This document shows, one piece after another, positions 7,834-18,072 of a stretch of 64,000 nt of DNA. A model generated the notes under the pieces. That model saw only the letters and a program-made list of their open reading frames with translations. It searched no databases and was not told where the DNA came from. The translations under genes were made by a program, and so were the position numbers. Each line of letters starts with the position of its first letter. The stretch's first letter is position 1. Origin of the DNA: Pseudomonadota bacterium (GTDB lineage Bacteria > Myxococcota_A > Polyangia > Polyangiales > Polyangiaceae); contig JAEYWK010000054.1 of the NCBI GenBank assembly GCA_023431345.1, positions 1 through 64,000 of the forward strand, given 5' to 3'.

Positions 7834-10722
7834 TCAGAAGGCCAGGTCGGCCGACAGCAAGAAGCTGCGGCCGTCTTGCTCGATCGCGCGCTGCGGGAAC
7901 TCGGCGCTGACCGGCAGCGCGTAGCGGAAGTCGAAGGCGTTGTAGACGCCCGCAGCCCAAGAGAAGCTGTGACGCTCCGCGCGGCCAGTGAGCACCACGT
8001 CCCACACCGCGAAGGCGGGGAGCCTGCTTTGCGGCTCGTCGGTGCGCTGCTCGTGGCGGTCGTAGCGTGAGCTTTCGAAGCTGAGCCGCGAGGCGAGCGC
8101 GACGGTGCGTCCCAAGAGCGGCAGCGCGCCCTTGAGCGAGGCGAGGTGCTCGGGCGAGTTGGCGACGCGCCGGAAGTCGGGGCTTCGCTCGAAGCCGATG
8201 AGCGAAGACAGCGAATCACCGTCGAGGAACCGCGAGCGCTGGAAGCTGTAGCTGAGCGCGACCATGTAGCCTTGCCGCCAGTCGCGCCGCAGCCCGAGCT
8301 CGGCGCCGATGGTGCCGAGCGGGGCGCGCGAGTTCACGTAGCGCAGGGGATCGCTCGCGTCGCCTTCCCCCTGCGTGAGCACCAGGTCGTGGGCCCAGTT
8401 CACGAACGTGGCGAACGTGGCCGACACGGTCGGGGAGAGCCGGTGGGCGTGCTCCAGCTCCAAGGAATAGACGCTCTCCGGCGACAGATCGGGGCTCTGC
8501 ACCTGGGTGATGCCGCCGTCGTTGTAGTAAAGCTCGTAGACGCTGGGCGCGCGGAACGCCTTGCCGAACATCAGCTTGCTGTTGCCGGCCGCGTACGGCT
8601 TCGCCACCAGCGCGGCGCGCGGGCTCAGCGAGCGACCGAACGTCGAGTAGGCATCGAGGCGGGCGCCCGCCGCCAAATGCAGCCGCTCGCTCGGTCGCAC
8701 GTCGACGAGCGCGTAAGCGGCGCCCACCTGGTAAGGGTGATCGTCGTCGAGGAAGATGCCGGACTCGTTCCGCGCTTGCTCTTTGACCTGCAGATGCAGC
8801 TGGCCTTCGCCGCCCAAGGTGAGCTTGACGAGGTCGTTCGGTGTCAGCTCGACGCGCTGCTCGAGGCCCAGCCACGTACCGCGAAAGGTGTCGGTTTCGA
8901 GGCCATCCTCGGCGGGCGCGCGCGCGTAGCCGCCATCGAATCGATAGTGGTTGGCGTGAACGCGCGTCAGGGTGCTGAGCGAGCTGCTCCACCTCGGCTC
9001 CGCTTTGAGCTCGAGGGAGGCGCGGGCGTCGGTTTGCTCGGTGCGCGGGTCGGCGAGCAGCGTCTCGTACTCCCCGGTCGGGAGCTGCTTGTGGTGCGAC
9101 TGCAGGTACCAGGCCGCGCTCCACGCGCCGCGGTACAGCCGGCCCTCGAGGGTGCCCGCCTCGAAGCCGTCGGCGCCGCGCGAGTCGGCGTCGAGCTCGG
9201 GGAAATAGAAGTCACGCCCCCCGCCGCGCGCGATCGCGGCGCTGGCCCAGAGCCCCCCGCCGCCGGCGAAGGGGACGTTGGCGCGCGCGCGACCCCGCGC
9301 CACGCCGCTCTCGGCGGTCGAGATGCCCAGCTCACCGCCGCGCTCGCTCGGCCTGCGCGTGACGAGGTTGATGACGCCGGAGAAGGCGTTGGTGCCGTAC
9401 AACACCGAGCCCGGGCCGCGCACGACCTCGATGCGCTCGACGTCCTCCAGGCCGGCGCGGGCGTCGTAGCCGACGTAAGACGAGCCGAGCCAGTTGTCGT
9501 TGAGCGGGTGACCGTCCACCAGCACCAGCACCCGGTTGCCGTAGCTGCCGAGCCGGCCGAGGCCGCGGAAGCCGACGGCCTGGTAGCTGCGATCGTTCCA
9601 CGAATACACGCCCGGCAACCCGCGCAGCGCTTCGACCAACGTGGGGTAGCGCAGCGCCGCCAGCTCGCGCTGCGAAATGATGCTGACGGAGCTGGGGGCG
9701 TCGTCGACGCCCTCGGTGGAGCGCGACGCCGCCGTCACCTCTTCGGACTGCGTGAGCGTCACTTCCACGCGAGCCTCGCGCGCGCTCTCCACCAGCACGC
9801 GGCGCGTGACCGGCTTGTAGCCGCTCAGCGAGAGGCGCAGCTCGTGCTCGCCCACCTGCAGGTTCAGCACCTGCGGGGTGAAGCCGCGCGGCCGCCCATC
9901 GACTTCGACGAGCGCGCCTGGCTCGTCGCTGCTGATGACGATCGAGCCCGTTTGCGCGACCAGCTCCGGCCGCACGCTGGCGCGCTCTTTGGCGCGCACA
10001 TCGACCTCGACGCGCGCCGGCTGGTAGCCGGGGCGCGCGAGGAACAGGCGGTGGCGGCCCTCGCTCAGCTCCAAGGTGCAGGGAGCGGTGCAGGCCACGG
10101 GCGCGTCGGCGGCGTCGACCCGAACGCTGGCCCCGCGCGCCGATTCGTCGACTTGGACCTGCCCCAAGATCGGCTCGAGCTTCAGCCGCACGCGCTGGGC
10201 TTGCCCGGCGGCGATGGCCGGCACCTCGACGCGCGCGGGATAGTGGCCGGGCAGCTCGGCGAGCACGACGTACGTGCCCGGCTTGAGGCCCAGCGACGTG
10301 GGAGTGTTGCCTCGCGAGCCGAGGTCGCGTCGTCCGACGAACACCGTGGCGCCCGCGGGCTCGCTCTCGAGCTCGAGCACGGCCACGTTCTTCTTGATTT
10401 GCTCGAGCTCACGCTCGATGCGCGCGCGCGCCTCGGGGTTGGTCTCGTCGCGCAGCGTGAGCACGAAGTAGCGGTAGGCCTCCGGGTACTGCTTCAGCTC
10501 TTGGTAACAGCGCGCCACGTTGAACGTGACGTTGCGGTTGGGGACGAGCCGGTTCGACGCCAAGAATTGCTCGAGCGCGCTCCGGTAGTCGCCGCGCTGG
10601 TAAGCCTCGGCGCCGAGGCGAAACTTGAGGTCGGCCTCGTCGGCGAGGTCATCGGCGCGAGCGGGAGCGGTCGCGACCGCGGCTGCTGCGATCAGCGCGA
10701 AGGCGAAAGAGGAGAGACGCAT
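7834..10722 (-). CDS. TonB-dependent outer-membrane receptor with N-terminal TPR and three PEGA domains
   Basis: A 962-residue fusion. A Sec signal peptide (about 1-23) precedes a TPR-like region (about 30-105: GAEAYQRGDYRSALEQF and CYQELKQYPEAYRYF). Three PEGA-type beta domains follow (about 112-185, 188-255 and 258-325). Next come a TonB plug (about 335-465: TLVEALRGLPGV, VLVLVDGHPLND, IEVVRGPGSVLYGTNAFSGVINLVT) and a 22-strand-type barrel ending in Phe, the usual BAM signal. Such receptors import large substrates such as siderophores or glycans using TonB; the substrate is unknown. The PEGA domains would sit in the periplasm and may bind envelope components. It follows the PEGA kinase gene by 4 bp in the same operon. 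It is convergent with the IS remnant. Confidence 0.93.
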   Translation of the reverse strand: MRLSSFAFALIAAAAVATAPARADDLADEADLKFRLGAEAYQRGDYRSALEQFLASNRLVPNRNVTFNVARCYQELKQYPEAYRYFVLTLRDETNPEARARIERELEQIKKNVAVLELESEPAGATVFVGRRDLGSRGNTPTSLGLKPGTYVVLAELPGHYPARVEVPAIAAGQAQRVRLKLEPILGQVQVDESARGASVRVDAADAPVACTAPCTLELSEGRHRLFLARPGYQPARVEVDVRAKERASVRPELVAQTGSIVISSDEPGALVEVDGRPRGFTPQVLNLQVGEHELRLSLSGYKPVTRRVLVESAREARVEVTLTQSEEVTAASRSTEGVDDAPSSVSIISQRELAALRYPTLVEALRGLPGVYSWNDRSYQAVGFRGLGRLGSYGNRVLVLVDGHPLNDNWLGSSYVGYDARAGLEDVERIEVVRGPGSVLYGTNAFSGVINLVTRRPSERGGELGISTAESGVARGRARANVPFAGGGGLWASAAIARGGGRDFYFPELDADSRGADGFEAGTLEGRLYRGAWSAAWYLQSHHKQLPTGEYETLLADPRTEQTDARASLELKAEPRWSSSLSTLTRVHANHYRFDGGYARAPAEDGLETDTFRGTWLGLEQRVELTPNDLVKLTLGGEGQLHLQVKEQARNESGIFLDDDHPYQVGAAYALVDVRPSERLHLAAGARLDAYSTFGRSLSPRAALVAKPYAAGNSKLMFGKAFRAPSVYELYYNDGGITQVQSPDLSPESVYSLELEHAHRLSPTVSATFATFVNWAHDLVLTQGEGDASDPLRYVNSRAPLGTIGAELGLRRDWRQGYMVALSYSFQRSRFLDGDSLSSLIGFERSPDFRRVANSPEHLASLKGALPLLGRTVALASRLSFESSRYDRHEQRTDEPQSRLPAFAVWDVVLTGRAERHSFSWAAGVYNAFDFRYALPVSAEFPQRAIEQDGRSFLLSADLAF

Positions 10723-10726
10723 CCAG

Positions 10727-12457
10727 CTAGCGTTCTAGCCGAATGTCGCTCGGAGTCTGAGGGGTAGTTGCGGGCGGCTGCTTGGCAGGCGCGCCCCTCA
10801 GCGCCTTGGGCGGCGCGCTGGCCGGAAGCCTGCGGGCGGCCGCGGGCGCAGCGGCGGGAGCCACGGCGGCCGAGGGGGCTCGAGCAGGGAGAGGCGGCTC
10901 AGGTGTCGACGGCAACCGGCGCAGCGGCGCGCTCACGCGCACTTCCCGCGCCGCAGCTCCTTGCCGTATGACATAGGGCTCGAACCCGTCTTTTTCGACG
11001 ACGAGCACCCGGGGGCTCGCGCCTTCGGGGATGCTCAGCTCCACGGTCAGCGGGGTCGAGCCGAGCAGCTCGCTGCCTTCACTGACGCTGGCTCCGGACG
11101 GGTCCGAGTCGATGTGAAGCGCGAAGCGAGAGACGGCTTTGGGCGGCGCGCTCGGGCTCGGCAGGTCAGCGCTGGTAACGGCGCTGACTCGGCTCATCGA
11201 GGCTTTGAACCAGAGCGAGCCCGCCACCAGCAGGGCGCCGAGCGCCAGGGGCAGCGCCAGTCGGCGCAGCCTCGAGCGCGGCCCGAGAGAGGACTCCTTC
11301 GCGGTGACGATTTCGATCTTCGAGTCGGGCACCGAGAGCGCGCTGTGCGTCGCGCTCGTGGCCAGTCGCGCCGACTCGAGCGTGCCGCTGCGGGCTGGCG
11401 TCACGCCGGGGGTGTGAGTCAGGTCCGGCGACGAAGGCATCGCTACGGTCTTGTCGTCGGGCAGCGGGGCTGCGGAGGCCGCGGCGGCGGTGGGTTCCCG
11501 GAGCCGGGTCTGCGAGCTGTAAATCACCGGCTGCGAGTGGCCACCGGAGACCGCGCGGGACCCGAGCGGTGAGAGGGCGCTCGCCAGCTCCGTGATCGAC
11601 TGAAAGCGCTGGGTCACGTCTTTCTGCAGGCAGCGCTCGATGATGCCCTCGAGGGCCTGACTGACGTCGGGCCGCATCGTGCGCACCGGCATCGGCGGGT
11701 CCGCGACGATCGCCGCGCAGACGCCCGGGAACGACTCGCCGTGGAAGACGGGCGCGTTGGTCATGAGCTCCTGCAGGATGATGCCCATCGCCCAAATATC
11801 GGTGCGCCCATCCACCCGCCGCGCGTCACGGATTTGCTCCGGTGACATGTAGTTCGGCGAGCCCATCAGGGTGCGAGTGTTGGTGAACGTCGGCAGCGCT
11901 TGCCCGGAACCTGGATCCGTCAACTGCTTGGAGATGCCGAAATCGAGCACCTTCAGCAGCGGCAAGCCGTCACTGCGTCGGGTAACGAACAGGTTGGACG
12001 GCTTGAGATCGCGGTGCACGACGCCCAGCTGGTGCGCCTCCGCGATGCCGGCGCAGGCCTGCAGCACGTAGTCGACCGCCTCGGGCTCGGGCAGCGCGCC
12101 TCGTTCGTCGAGGATCGTTCCCAGGTCCTGGCCAGAGAGCAGCTCCATGACCATGAACGGCAGGCCGTCGTCGAGCTGGCCGACGTCGTAGATGCGCACG
12201 ACGTGATCATTTTGCAGACGAGCCGCGGCTTGTGCCTCGTTGAGGAAGCGGGCGATCGCCTCGTCGCGGCGATCCTCGTCGGGGGGGAGCGTCAGCAGCT
12301 TGATCGCGACCGTTTGTCCCAGCTGCACGTGAGTCGCGGCGAGCACGACGCCCATGCCGCCGCGGCCGACGAGCCGCTCCACGCGATACTTCTTCGCGAT
12401 CAGCTCGCCGACGGCGGGAACCGACGCTCCGTGGCTGTGTGCAGCATGTCCCGACAT
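10727..12457 (-). CDS. Membrane Ser/Thr protein kinase with extracytoplasmic PEGA domain
   Basis: A 576-residue Hanks-type kinase. The glycine loop is GRGGMG (31-36), the ATP-binding Lys is in AIK (53), the catalytic loop is HRDLKPSN (148-155), the metal-binding DFG is at 172-174, and SPEQIRD marks the activation-segment end. A disordered linker leads to one transmembrane helix (about 399-417), a PEGA domain (about 445-512: SDPSGASV, GSTPLTVEL, KDGFEPYV) and a Pro/Ala-rich tail. The kinase is therefore inside and the PEGA sensor outside the inner membrane. Its stop lies 4 bp before the TonB receptor start, so the two are co-transcribed. A 25-bp inverted repeat lies just upstream and may control the operon. 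Confidence 0.94.
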   Translation of the reverse strand: MSGHAAHSHGASVPAVGELIAKKYRVERLVGRGGMGVVLAATHVQLGQTVAIKLLTLPPDEDRRDEAIARFLNEAQAAARLQNDHVVRIYDVGQLDDGLPFMVMELLSGQDLGTILDERGALPEPEAVDYVLQACAGIAEAHQLGVVHRDLKPSNLFVTRRSDGLPLLKVLDFGISKQLTDPGSGQALPTFTNTRTLMGSPNYMSPEQIRDARRVDGRTDIWAMGIILQELMTNAPVFHGESFPGVCAAIVADPPMPVRTMRPDVSQALEGIIERCLQKDVTQRFQSITELASALSPLGSRAVSGGHSQPVIYSSQTRLREPTAAAASAAPLPDDKTVAMPSSPDLTHTPGVTPARSGTLESARLATSATHSALSVPDSKIEIVTAKESSLGPRSRLRRLALPLALGALLVAGSLWFKASMSRVSAVTSADLPSPSAPPKAVSRFALHIDSDPSGASVSEGSELLGSTPLTVELSIPEGASPRVLVVEKDGFEPYVIRQGAAAREVRVSAPLRRLPSTPEPPLPARAPSAAVAPAAAPAAARRLPASAPPKALRGAPAKQPPATTPQTPSDIRLER

Positions 12458-12480
12458 TTCGTGGTCGCTCAGGCTCCGAC

Positions 12481-12505
12481 CCTGCAGAGTAACCGACTCT
12501 GCAGG
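12481..12505. promoter_or_regulatory. Perfect inverted repeat upstream of the kinase-receptor operon
   Basis: CCTGCAGAGT-AACCG-ACTCTGCAGG has 10-bp arms and a 5-nt centre, and ends 24 bp before the kinase ATG (12457). On the minus strand a -10-like CATAAG (12526-12521) lies just upstream, so the repeat would be in the early transcript, as an operator or a leader hairpin. Confidence 0.5.
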
Positions 12506-12885
12506 CGGCCTCGCGCGATTCTTATGATCGAGGAGGCCCTCGCGCTAGTCGCGCAGGTCGGTGCGGGCCTTACATCTGCCGCTGATTCAAGCGCGGCGGG
12601 CGCGCGGGGGGCATCGTCATTAGTTCGGTGGGCGCGGGTCAGGGAGGGGTCAGCGAGCAGCGGTCAGGAGAGGCGGACGAGGGCGGGCGGGAGGCGAACG
12701 AGCCGGGCGCCGGATCGAAGGGGCGCAGTTGGGAGCGCATTTCCGTTGCAGACGGATTTGCATTCCGGCACACGAAGCACGGAACCACTAGCCCAGGATT
12801 TGGCTGCGTGGTAGACGCGGCCCGCGCGTCCGTTCAGGGCGCGGCTTTCTCGCGACGGCGGCTTCTCGGCACGCCTGTGAGCTTC
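12506..12885. other. Long intergenic region between the kinase operon and atpD
   Basis: About 380 bp with no supportable gene; the open frames here have no family features. It contains a GGTCAG-rich stretch (about 12638-12680), a small dyad TCCGT-tgcag-ACGGA and no clear -35/-10 pair for atpD. It must hold the divergent promoters for both operons. Confidence 0.5.
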
Positions 12886-12901
12886 AAGGAATTTACGCGA
12901 A

Positions 12902-14347
<1,446 letters not shown>

Positions 14348-14348
14348 T

Positions 14349-14885
14349 ATGGCGGACACCATCGCGCTCGAGATCGTCACGCCCGACGGGCTGAAGCTCA
14401 AAGAGGCGGTGAACGAGCTGACGGCGCCGAGCGTCAGCGGCGAGTTCGGCGTCTTGCCGCAGCACCGCCCGATGCTCGCCGCGCTCGCCACCGGCATCGT
14501 GACCTACATCCAGAACGGCAAGAGCCAGTCGGTCGCGGTTGGCCCTGGTTTCGTGGAGATCGCGGCTGACAAGGCGCTGCTCCTCACCGATCGCTTCATC
14601 ACGAAGGACGCCGTCGATCCGGTGCGCACCCGCCTCGAGCTCAAGGAAGTGGACGATCAGCTCGACCACTTCAAGGGCGATCCGGACAGCGCCGAGTACG
14701 CCGAGCTCGTGGAGCGTGAGCTCTGGGCGGCGGCGCAGCTCGAGCTGCACGGCGACCCGCCGCCTCCGCGCGTCCGCAACGTGGCCGCTCAGGGCGTGGT
14801 CGAGGACTACTCGAAGACCGCGGCCGCCGAGGGCGACAGCGAGGGCGAAGCCGTCGAGCACGCGGAAGACGCTCCCAAGCACTGA
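14349..14885 (+). CDS. atpC: F0F1 ATP synthase subunit epsilon (long form)
   Basis: The N-terminal beta-sandwich is typical: LEIVTPDGLKLKEAVNEL, SGEFGVLPQHRPML and GPGFVEIAADKALLLTD. It is followed by the helical pair that regulates rotation. At 178 residues it exceeds the usual 130-140. The extra C-terminal part is rich in Pro, Ala, Glu and Asp and ends in KH, and looks disordered. It is translationally coupled to atpD (1-nt gap). A hairpin at 14941 follows. Confidence 0.96.
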   Translation: MADTIALEIVTPDGLKLKEAVNELTAPSVSGEFGVLPQHRPMLAALATGIVTYIQNGKSQSVAVGPGFVEIAADKALLLTDRFITKDAVDPVRTRLELKEVDDQLDHFKGDPDSAEYAELVERELWAAAQLELHGDPPPPRVRNVAAQGVVEDYSKTAAAEGDSEGEAVEHAEDAPKH

Positions 14886-14940
14886 GAATCGGGCGGACGC
14901 CCACTGCTCGAGCGCGCCCCCACCGACGCCACGACGCGCC

Positions 14941-14976
14941 CTTGCCCGACGACTCCGCTGCGGACCGTCGGGCAAG
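14941..14976 (+). terminator. Hairpin after atpC
   Basis: CTTGCCCGACG and CGTCGGGCAAG form an 11-bp perfect stem. The loop itself holds CCGC/GCGG. It lies 56 nt after the atpC stop and probably ends the atpDC transcript. The sequence from 14961 onward resembles the inner part of the IS terminal repeat at 7726. Confidence 0.6.
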
Positions 14977-15084
14977 AGTACGTTGACGGGCGCGCGGGCG
15001 TTTGCCGGCGAGCGACGCTGGGTACGGCTAGCCCCCAAAAAAATTCCCCGCCTCTCCGCCTCCCTGTTTAATTCGTTCCCCATC

Positions 15085-15921
15085 ATGGAAGGCCAGAGCC
15101 CGAAGGTTTTGCTCGAGCGCTATGGCCTTCGGCCCAAGTACAGCTTCGGGCAGAACTTCTTGGCCGACGAGCGGATGGCGGCGCGCATCGCGGAGGCGTG
15201 CGCGGCCGGCGGCGGGAGCGTGATCGAGCTGGGGGCAGGCCTCGGGGCGTTGACCCGGCCGCTCTTGGCGAGCGGCACGAGCTTCGTGCTCGCGGTGGAG
15301 CGCGACCGCGATCTGGTGCCCGCGCTCGCCCGCGAGCTATCGCACGAGGTCGAAGCGGGGCGGCTTTCCATCTTGGAAGAAGACGCGAAGGCGATCGACT
15401 TCGCGACGGCGCTGGAAGGGCGCCCGCGACCACACGTCGTGGCCGGCAACCTGCCATATCAGATCACCGGACCGCTGCTCGAGAAAGCGGTGCACGCCGC
15501 GCCGAGCATCGAGCGGGCGGTGTTCTTGGTGCAGCTCGAAGTGGCCGATCGCCTGGCGGCGGCGCCGGGCGCCGACGCCTACGGCGCGCTCAGCGTCTTC
15601 GCCCAGCGCGCGTTCGCGGTTCAGCGCGCGTTCGTGATTCGGCGGGGTGCGTTCTACCCGCAGCCCAACGTCGACTCGGCGGTGGTCACGCTGGTGCCGC
15701 GCGGCGCGGGCCCAGAGACGGAGGCGTTTCGTCAGCTGGTTCGCGCAGCCTTTGCGCAACGCCGAAAGAAGCTGAAAAACGCGTGGTCAGGCGTGTTTTC
15801 CTCGCGCTCACTCGACATCGAAGCGTCGGCCGCGCGCGGGCGGATCGACCTGTCCGCGCGGGGCGAGACGCTCGCGGTCGCGGACTTCGAGCGCATGGCC
15901 CAGGAGCTCGAGCGCTCATGA
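15085..15921 (+). CDS. ksgA: 16S rRNA dimethyladenosine transferase KsgA
   Basis: A 278-residue SAM methyltransferase that dimethylates two adjacent adenosines near the 3' end of 16S rRNA. Visible features are PKYSFGQNFLAD at the N-terminus, the SAM-binding IELGAGLGALTRPL, the acidic EEDAKAID, and the catalytic NLPYQITGPLL. The C-terminal RRGAFYPQPNVDSAVVTLVP and FAQRRKKLKNAW are diagnostic. The frame is open upstream through the end of atpC, but ATG 15085 gives the family start. The next gene overlaps the stop by 4 nt (ATGA). Confidence 0.96.
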   Translation: MEGQSPKVLLERYGLRPKYSFGQNFLADERMAARIAEACAAGGGSVIELGAGLGALTRPLLASGTSFVLAVERDRDLVPALARELSHEVEAGRLSILEEDAKAIDFATALEGRPRPHVVAGNLPYQITGPLLEKAVHAAPSIERAVFLVQLEVADRLAAAPGADAYGALSVFAQRAFAVQRAFVIRRGAFYPQPNVDSAVVTLVPRGAGPETEAFRQLVRAAFAQRRKKLKNAWSGVFSSRSLDIEASAARGRIDLSARGETLAVADFERMAQELERS

Positions 15922-16331
15922 AGCGAGCCTGGCTGCTGCTGCTGGCGCTCGCCGCGTGCGAGCGCGCCCCGAAGAGCGTCGTGCGCGAGGCAGAGTTCGG
16001 CGTCTTCTTCGGCGGTCAGGTGCAGGAGCTGAAGGCGATCCCCAAGCAGCTGGATCCTGCCCGCCAGCGCCACGGCTTCCGGCTCGTGTTCGTGGCCCCG
16101 CTCGACCGCGACCTCAAAGTGAGCTGGGAGATCTCTCTACCGCAGACCGACAAGAACCTGCCCCGGCCCGCGCTCGTCGGCGAGGCGCTGGCTAAGGCCG
16201 GCCAGTCCCAGCTCGACGTGCCGTTCACGTTCCGCCCCGCGGACCCGCTCGGCGACTGGCATGCTCGCGTGACCGTAGACGGGCAAGTCGCCATCGACCG
16301 CGACTTCAGCGTGACGTCTGCCCCCAAGTAG
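15918..16331 (+). CDS. Small putative lipoprotein coupled to ksgA
   Basis: A 137-residue protein whose N-terminus MKRAWLLLLALAACERAPKS has a clear lipobox (LAAC). The rest is a compact beta-rich domain (LKVSWEISLP, VPFTFRPADPLGDWHARVTV). It is probably anchored in the outer or inner membrane facing the periplasm. ATG 15918 overlaps the ksgA stop (ATGA), so translation is coupled. I do not recognise the family; the second half resembles an Ig-like fold in layout only. It is convergent with the DUF58 gene across a large inverted repeat. Confidence 0.82.
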   Translation: MKRAWLLLLALAACERAPKSVVREAEFGVFFGGQVQELKAIPKQLDPARQRHGFRLVFVAPLDRDLKVSWEISLPQTDKNLPRPALVGEALAKAGQSQLDVPFTFRPADPLGDWHARVTVDGQVAIDRDFSVTSAPK

Positions 16332-16343
16332 CGGGCGAGAGGC

Positions 16344-16435
16344 CACAGGAAGGGGGGACCGATGCGGGGACCCGGGTCGCGCTAGCCACCCGGCGGCGGC
16401 AGCGCGATCCCTTCCCATCTTCCCCCCTTCCTGTG
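16344..16435. terminator. Large nested inverted repeat between convergent genes
   Basis: The outer arms CACAGGAAGGGGGGA (16344-16358) and TCCCCCCTTCCTGTG (16421-16435) pair perfectly over 15 bp. Inside, GGTCGCGCTAGCC and GGCAGCGCGATCC form an imperfect second stem, with the palindrome GACCCGGGTC (16369-16378) on one side. The long nested structure suits a bidirectional terminator, or a REP-like element. Confidence 0.65.
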
Positions 16436-16473
16436 AACCCGCTCGAGTCGCGCAAGCTCGCGCGGCTTCCGCT

Positions 16474-18018
16474 TCAATGCTGCTTTTGAAGCCGTTCGAC
16501 GCGAATTCCGAGGCGCTGCAGGGCGCGCTCACCGCGCTCGCCGGCTAGTTTTTGCCGGAGGGCGAAGGCGTCGCGGACGGCGCGCGCCTTGGGCGATTCG
16601 TCGCTGCTGCTGCCGAGTGACGGCCGGAGCAAGACCCATTTCCAGGTGAGCCCGCGCCGCTTGCGCTCCGCGAGCGCGCGGGAGAGGGCGGGGCGCAGCG
16701 CCTCGTCCGGCGCGTCCGACCACATGTAGATCAAGCTGGGGCGCACGCGCTGCTGTCGCAAGCGCTCCATCAGACGAATCAGCTCCGCGTCGACGCGGAC
16801 GCGCTCCGGATCGACGCGCGCGGGCGAGCTGATGCCGAACGCGGCCAAGTAGCGACGCAGCGAGCGCTCCCGCGGCGTCGGCGCTTGCGTCAAGACGTCG
16901 GCGAACGGGGCGCGGGGCCGCAGCTTCTCCGCTCGGCGCGCGACGCGATCGATCTCGGAGGCTCGCACGTGCGCGGCCAGCGCCGGATCGAGCGGGCGCA
17001 TGTGCTCGATCACGCGCAGAGACAGCTCCGCTTCGTCGAGCCCGCTGCGATCGGCGTCCATGCAGCCGGTGACCTGCATCAGCTTCTCGATCAGCCGCGT
17101 AACGTGACTGACCCCGCGCTCCGGCTTTTCGAAGCACAGCGTGCGGGTCCCCACCACCGCCAGGCCCACGCGGTCCCCCGCTTGGCCGTGCCGCAGCGCC
17201 ACCGAGGCGACTTGGTCGATGGCGCGGTCGAGCGCGGCTTCTCCGGGCGGCCCCGCCCAGTGGTCGACGGCTGCGTCGAGGATCAGCCACACGACGTCAC
17301 GCTCGTCACGCTCGTATTCGCGGACGAGCAGCACGCCGCGGCGCGCCGACGCCTTCCAAGCGATGCGCCGGAACGGATCCCCGCTGTTGTGCTCGCGTAG
17401 CTCGCGCAGCTCCCCACCTTCGCCGCGTAGGCGGCCCGGGCGCCCCTCGTCCGCCTGTTGCCGGCTGCGCCCGCCGCGCGCCGAGCGCACCAGCAGCGAG
17501 TACGGCGCGGGCATGACCTCGATGCCGAATGGATTGGCGAAGGTGAGCGGCACCTCGAACAAGCTGGGCCCTGACTCCACCTCGAGCGACAGGCCATGGA
17601 TGCCGTGGCGACCGACGCGCAGGCCGCGTACGACGAGCGTCACGCGCAGCCGCGTGCCCCCTGGGACCTCGTCCGCTTCGGGGCTGACCTGCACCGACAG
17701 CTCGGGCGCGGCGACCGCTCGCAGGCCACGAAAGCGCACCGGCGCTGCGTGGCGATTGCGCAGCTCCGCGTGCAGCACCAGCTCCGCGCCGCGAGCGGCC
17801 GTGAGCTTGCGTGTCTCACCGCGCCACAGCATTTCCAAGCCGGCCGCGCGCACGCGGCTCACCCCCAAGCGCGTCAGCGCGCGCGCCACCGCCAAGCCGA
17901 GGACCAGCGCGCCGCCCCACGCGACGACCGGCCCCGACTGCATCAGCAGCCCGCCGATGACGACCAGCATGCCCGACAGGGCCAGGTCCGCGCTCTCGCG
18001 CGTGGGGTGGATCTGCAC
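16474..18018 (-). CDS. DUF58-domain protein, membrane anchored
   Basis: A 514-residue protein. Two hydrophobic segments lie near the N-terminus (LALSGMLVVIGGLLMQSG and VVAWGGALVLGLAVARAL), followed by a beta-rich part and the DUF58 signature GDPFRRIAWKASARRG with VREYERDE. The C-terminal half is a von Willebrand A-like fold (WLILDAAVDHW, GDRVGLAVVG). DUF58 proteins usually pair with MoxR ATPases, in complexes thought to help mature or assemble envelope proteins. Here the nearest moxR is 6 kb away (24117). Start GTG 18018-18016 is preferred to the longer open frame, whose upstream part is antisense to the next gene. A -10-like TATCGT (18030-18025) lies 6 nt before this GTG. Confidence 0.88.
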   Translation of the reverse strand: MQIHPTRESADLALSGMLVVIGGLLMQSGPVVAWGGALVLGLAVARALTRLGVSRVRAAGLEMLWRGETRKLTAARGAELVLHAELRNRHAAPVRFRGLRAVAAPELSVQVSPEADEVPGGTRLRVTLVVRGLRVGRHGIHGLSLEVESGPSLFEVPLTFANPFGIEVMPAPYSLLVRSARGGRSRQQADEGRPGRLRGEGGELRELREHNSGDPFRRIAWKASARRGVLLVREYERDERDVVWLILDAAVDHWAGPPGEAALDRAIDQVASVALRHGQAGDRVGLAVVGTRTLCFEKPERGVSHVTRLIEKLMQVTGCMDADRSGLDEAELSLRVIEHMRPLDPALAAHVRASEIDRVARRAEKLRPRAPFADVLTQAPTPRERSLRRYLAAFGISSPARVDPERVRVDAELIRLMERLRQQRVRPSLIYMWSDAPDEALRPALSRALAERKRRGLTWKWVLLRPSLGSSSDESPKARAVRDAFALRQKLAGERGERALQRLGIRVERLQKQH

Positions 18019-18072
18019 GCGGGAACGATAGTCCGACTGCGCCGTGCTCGGAAGGGCTAGGCTGGTCGGAAC

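Noticed and set aside
8146..10767. 873-codon open frame antisense to the TonB receptor
   Set aside because: Low-complexity Arg/Ala/Gly composition and no recognisable motif; it is a shadow of the receptor gene.
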